Shown one piece after another: positions 44,112-45,747 of a stretch of 45,747 bases of DNA (positions within the stretch are counted from its first letter, which is position 1; the number at the start of each line of letters is the position of its first letter). Source of the DNA: Chloroflexota bacterium (lineage in GTDB: Bacteria > Chloroflexota > UBA4733); the NCBI GenBank assembly GCA_023381895.1, contig JAMCTA010000027.1:1-45747 (forward strand). The letters run 5' to 3'. Both the position numbers and the translations under genes were made by a program. The notes beneath the pieces were generated by a model. The model was not told where the DNA came from. It saw only the letters and a program-made list of their open reading frames with translations, and did not search any database.

Positions 44112-44510
44112 TTACGGTTTGGCGCCGGTGACAAGCCGCCCTACGGCGTCGAGGACGTGCTCAGGGGAGAATGGCCTCGGAAGGACGAGGTCCGCTCCGG
44201 CCAGCACTTCGGCACCGGCTTCAGAGCCAATGACCACGATCCTTGTCCCTGCGAGCGCGTCATTCTTGCGCAGGCGCTGCGTAATGGCATCCGCCGCGTC
44301 GCGCGGAGCAGGAAGATGAACGACAACCGCAGCAGGCCGCTTCCGGCCCGCCTGAACTACTGCCGCATCGATACTGTGGAGAACGTCGACTGTGCCACCG
44401 GCATCCCTCAACACACCACTAAGGAGTGTTGCCGTCCCTACATTGTCATCGACGATGAGAAACCGCATACCACTCAGTCCCCCAGCACCTGAAGGAGTGG
44501 GAAGAGTCAT
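44112..44510 (-). CDS. Degenerate response-regulator receiver domain
   Basis: 132 residues from an ATG with AAGGAGTGATT seven bases upstream. The CheY-like pattern is clear (MRFLIVDDNVGTATLLSGVL at the start, IVVIGS in the middle, PRPFSPEHVLDAVGRL at the end). The acidic pair Asp 21-22 is kept, but the expected phospho-acceptor Asp is His 65 (AAVVVHLPAP), and the conserved Lys before Pro-Phe is Arg 112. It is therefore unlikely to be phosphorylated in the normal way. It has no output domain. It follows an unknown gene by 22 bases and precedes miaB. Confidence 0.8.
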   Translation of the reverse strand: MTLPTPSGAGGLSGMRFLIVDDNVGTATLLSGVLRDAGGTVDVLHSIDAAVVQAGRKRPAAVVVHLPAPRDAADAITQRLRKNDALAGTRIVVIGSEAGAEVLAGADLVLPRPFSPEHVLDAVGRLVTGAKP

Positions 44511-44532
44511 AGAATCACTCCTTCTTGATGCG

Positions 44533-44946
44533 CTAGTGACGACCCTCTTCGCCGACGCTGATCTGCGACCCTCCTGGTTCATGACGATGAGGAATCAAGT
44601 GTCCTTCTCGGGTCTCCCATAAGAGATCGCTGTCGCGCGGTTCCGGATAGTCGCTCACAGAGATGAGAAGTCCATCGTGGCGCTCCAACACTTCGCTGAT
44701 GTCCTCATCTATCACCTGGCGTGGAGCCTGACGAACGAGAACGATGGTATCGGCCTCTGGCACCATCCGGATTGTCCAGCCTCGATCGGTCAGCTCATCA
44801 ACGATCACGCCGGTGTCGTAGAAGCGCTGGGCAATCATGAGCCCTGCGCCCGCGAGGATGCGGCCGTTGACTTCGTCACCATCCGACAGCTCCAACTCCT
44901 CTTCGATCGGGAACAAGAGCGGCAACTCCAACGTGAAATAGGGCAA
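44533..44946 (-). CDS. Conserved-looking hypothetical protein
   Basis: 137 residues from a TTG with AGGAG seven bases upstream. The sequence is acidic and soluble, with a beta-rich first part (YFTLELPLLFPIEEELELSDG), a middle with AQRFYDTGVIVDELTDRGW, and a His-containing tail (GHLIPHRHEPGG). No family is recognised. It is the first gene of a likely operon with the receiver-like protein (22 bases downstream), which suggests a joint role. Confidence 0.7.
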   Translation of the reverse strand: MPYFTLELPLLFPIEEELELSDGDEVNGRILAGAGLMIAQRFYDTGVIVDELTDRGWTIRMVPEADTIVLVRQAPRQVIDEDISEVLERHDGLLISVSDYPEPRDSDLLWETREGHLIPHRHEPGGSQISVGEEGRH

Positions 44947-45028
44947 CGAAGCACTCCTACAAGGTTACTCAACGTAGACTACTATAGCCTAGTTTCGCCA
45001 TCCGCGGTAGAACCTACAGAGGAAGCGC

Positions 45029-45747
45029 ATGGCCAGGCCAGAACGAAGCCGCGAAGAAATCGCAGAGCGCCTCCACGAGTTGCAGAAAGACCTTGACGGG
45101 CAGTCGAAGTGTAGGCGTCTCAATGCCAACGATAGCCGTCCGGTGACCTACGTTGCTGTCGGTGCGAGTGACGCAGTTGGTGTTGGCGCATCTGCACCGG
45201 ACCTTGGATATGTTCAGCTGCTCTCGACGCTGCTCCGTGCGCACTTCGCTCCTCAGCGCGAGCTCGTCTCACTGAACTACGGGATCCCCGGGCTGACCAC
45301 TCCAGAGCTTGCCCGCGAGCTTGCTCCCCGGCTGTCTACTGTGTGCGCCGACATCGCGACGATCTGGGTTGGCGCCAACGACATCCTTCAAGGGGTGGAG
45401 ACCGGTCAGTTTGCCGGCGCGCTCCAACTCTTCCTCCGTGCGCTCTGCGCCTGCAACTGTCACGTCTTCGTCGGCTCGATCCCCGACCTCAGCCTAACCC
45501 CGGCGATTACCGCACTTCCCACGTGGCTGATTCCCCTCAGTACGCCGGTCGATTACGTCCGCAGGCGCAAGCAGGAGCTCACAGAAGTCGTCCTGCGTCT
45601 GACCGCAATTTACGGTGCGCACTACGTGGCTTTACCTATGGGCCGGGTGCTTGCTGATCCCTCGCTCGTGTCGGCAGATGGTTTCCACCCGTCCGATGCT
45701 GGCTACAGAGAGCTGGCACGCAGATGGTGGTCAGCAATCTCTTCGAT
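45029..45747 (+). CDS. GDSL/SGNH-family hydrolase, partial at window end
   Basis: The first 239 codons are inside the window and no stop is reached. The ATG at 45029 has GAGGAAG nearby. The protein shows SGNH blocks: block I as YVAVGASDAVGVGA (Ser in GASD, the variant of GDS), block II Gly in NYGIPGLTT, block III WVGANDILQG, and block V DGFHPSDAGY with the catalytic Asp and His. It should be an esterase or lipase. No export signal is visible: the first 35 residues are charged and helical (RSREEIAERLHELQKDL). It is divergent from the gene at 44533. Confidence 0.85.
   Translation, partial: MARPERSREEIAERLHELQKDLDGQSKCRRLNANDSRPVTYVAVGASDAVGVGASAPDLGYVQLLSTLLRAHFAPQRELVSLNYGIPGLTTPELARELAPRLSTVCADIATIWVGANDILQGVETGQFAGALQLFLRALCACNCHVFVGSIPDLSLTPAITALPTWLIPLSTPVDYVRRRKQELTEVVLRLTAIYGAHYVALPMGRVLADPSLVSADGFHPSDAGYRELARRWWSAISS

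Noticed and set aside
1..45747. CRISPR arrays, prophage or defence systems
   Set aside because: No regularly spaced direct repeats, integrase, nuclease or restriction-modification genes were recognised on either strand.

Overview
The window reads as chromosomal DNA of a GC-rich bacterium, most likely a member of the Chloroflexota (possibly Thermomicrobia or a related, functionally monoderm class). This is inferred, not proven. It rests on the mix of gene families (secreted glycosidase-like proteins with clan GH-A motifs, a DUF4012 protein, a TPR protein with a very acidic tail), on frequent GTG/TTG starts with strong ribosome binding sites, and on a polysaccharide locus with a fused Wzz-tyrosine kinase but no outer-membrane export protein. 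No rRNA, tRNA, CRISPR array, transposase or phage gene was recognised.

Left part (about 0.2-9.4 kb): an IolE-like sugar isomerase; an orphan membrane histidine kinase with a possible small downstream gene; purK-purE overlapping by 4 bases; a large secreted glycosidase-like protein; and an hsp20-dnaK pair ending at a 14-bp hairpin terminator.

Middle part (about 9.8-24.6 kb): a long minus-strand operon for an extracellular or cell-wall polysaccharide. In transcription order it holds the Wzz/BY-kinase, the Wzx flippase, a chimeric methyltransferase, two GT4 transferases, an FkbM methyltransferase, a GT2 transferase, a Wzy/O-antigen-ligase-like polymerase, a methyltransferase, two more GT4 transferases and a final methyltransferase. 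Many of these genes overlap by 4-8 bases. A 300-base gap in this operon holds a divergent 58-codon gene with its own ribosome binding site and a possible promoter.

Second polysaccharide part (about 25.1-36.3 kb): a DUF4012 membrane protein flanked by two paralogous secreted glycosidase-like proteins, then a set that together would make and use a nucleotide-activated heptose: HddA-type kinase, GmhB-type phosphatase, HddC-type nucleotidyltransferase, an NAD-dependent epimerase with a zinc-ribbon-like insert, and the polyprenyl glycosylphosphotransferase that starts the glycan on its lipid carrier. An 85-bp direct duplication flanking a hairpin-rich segment lies upstream of the first glycosidase-like gene.

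Right part (about 36.5-45.7 kb): Nudix hydrolase and tandem GNAT protein; a small acidic protein; hrcA-grpE and dnaJ; a TPR protein; miaB; a degenerate receiver-domain protein; an unknown protein; and a GDSL/SGNH hydrolase running off the end. The heat-shock genes are thus split, dnaK-hsp20 on one side and hrcA-grpE-dnaJ on the other side of the roughly 27-kb polysaccharide region.
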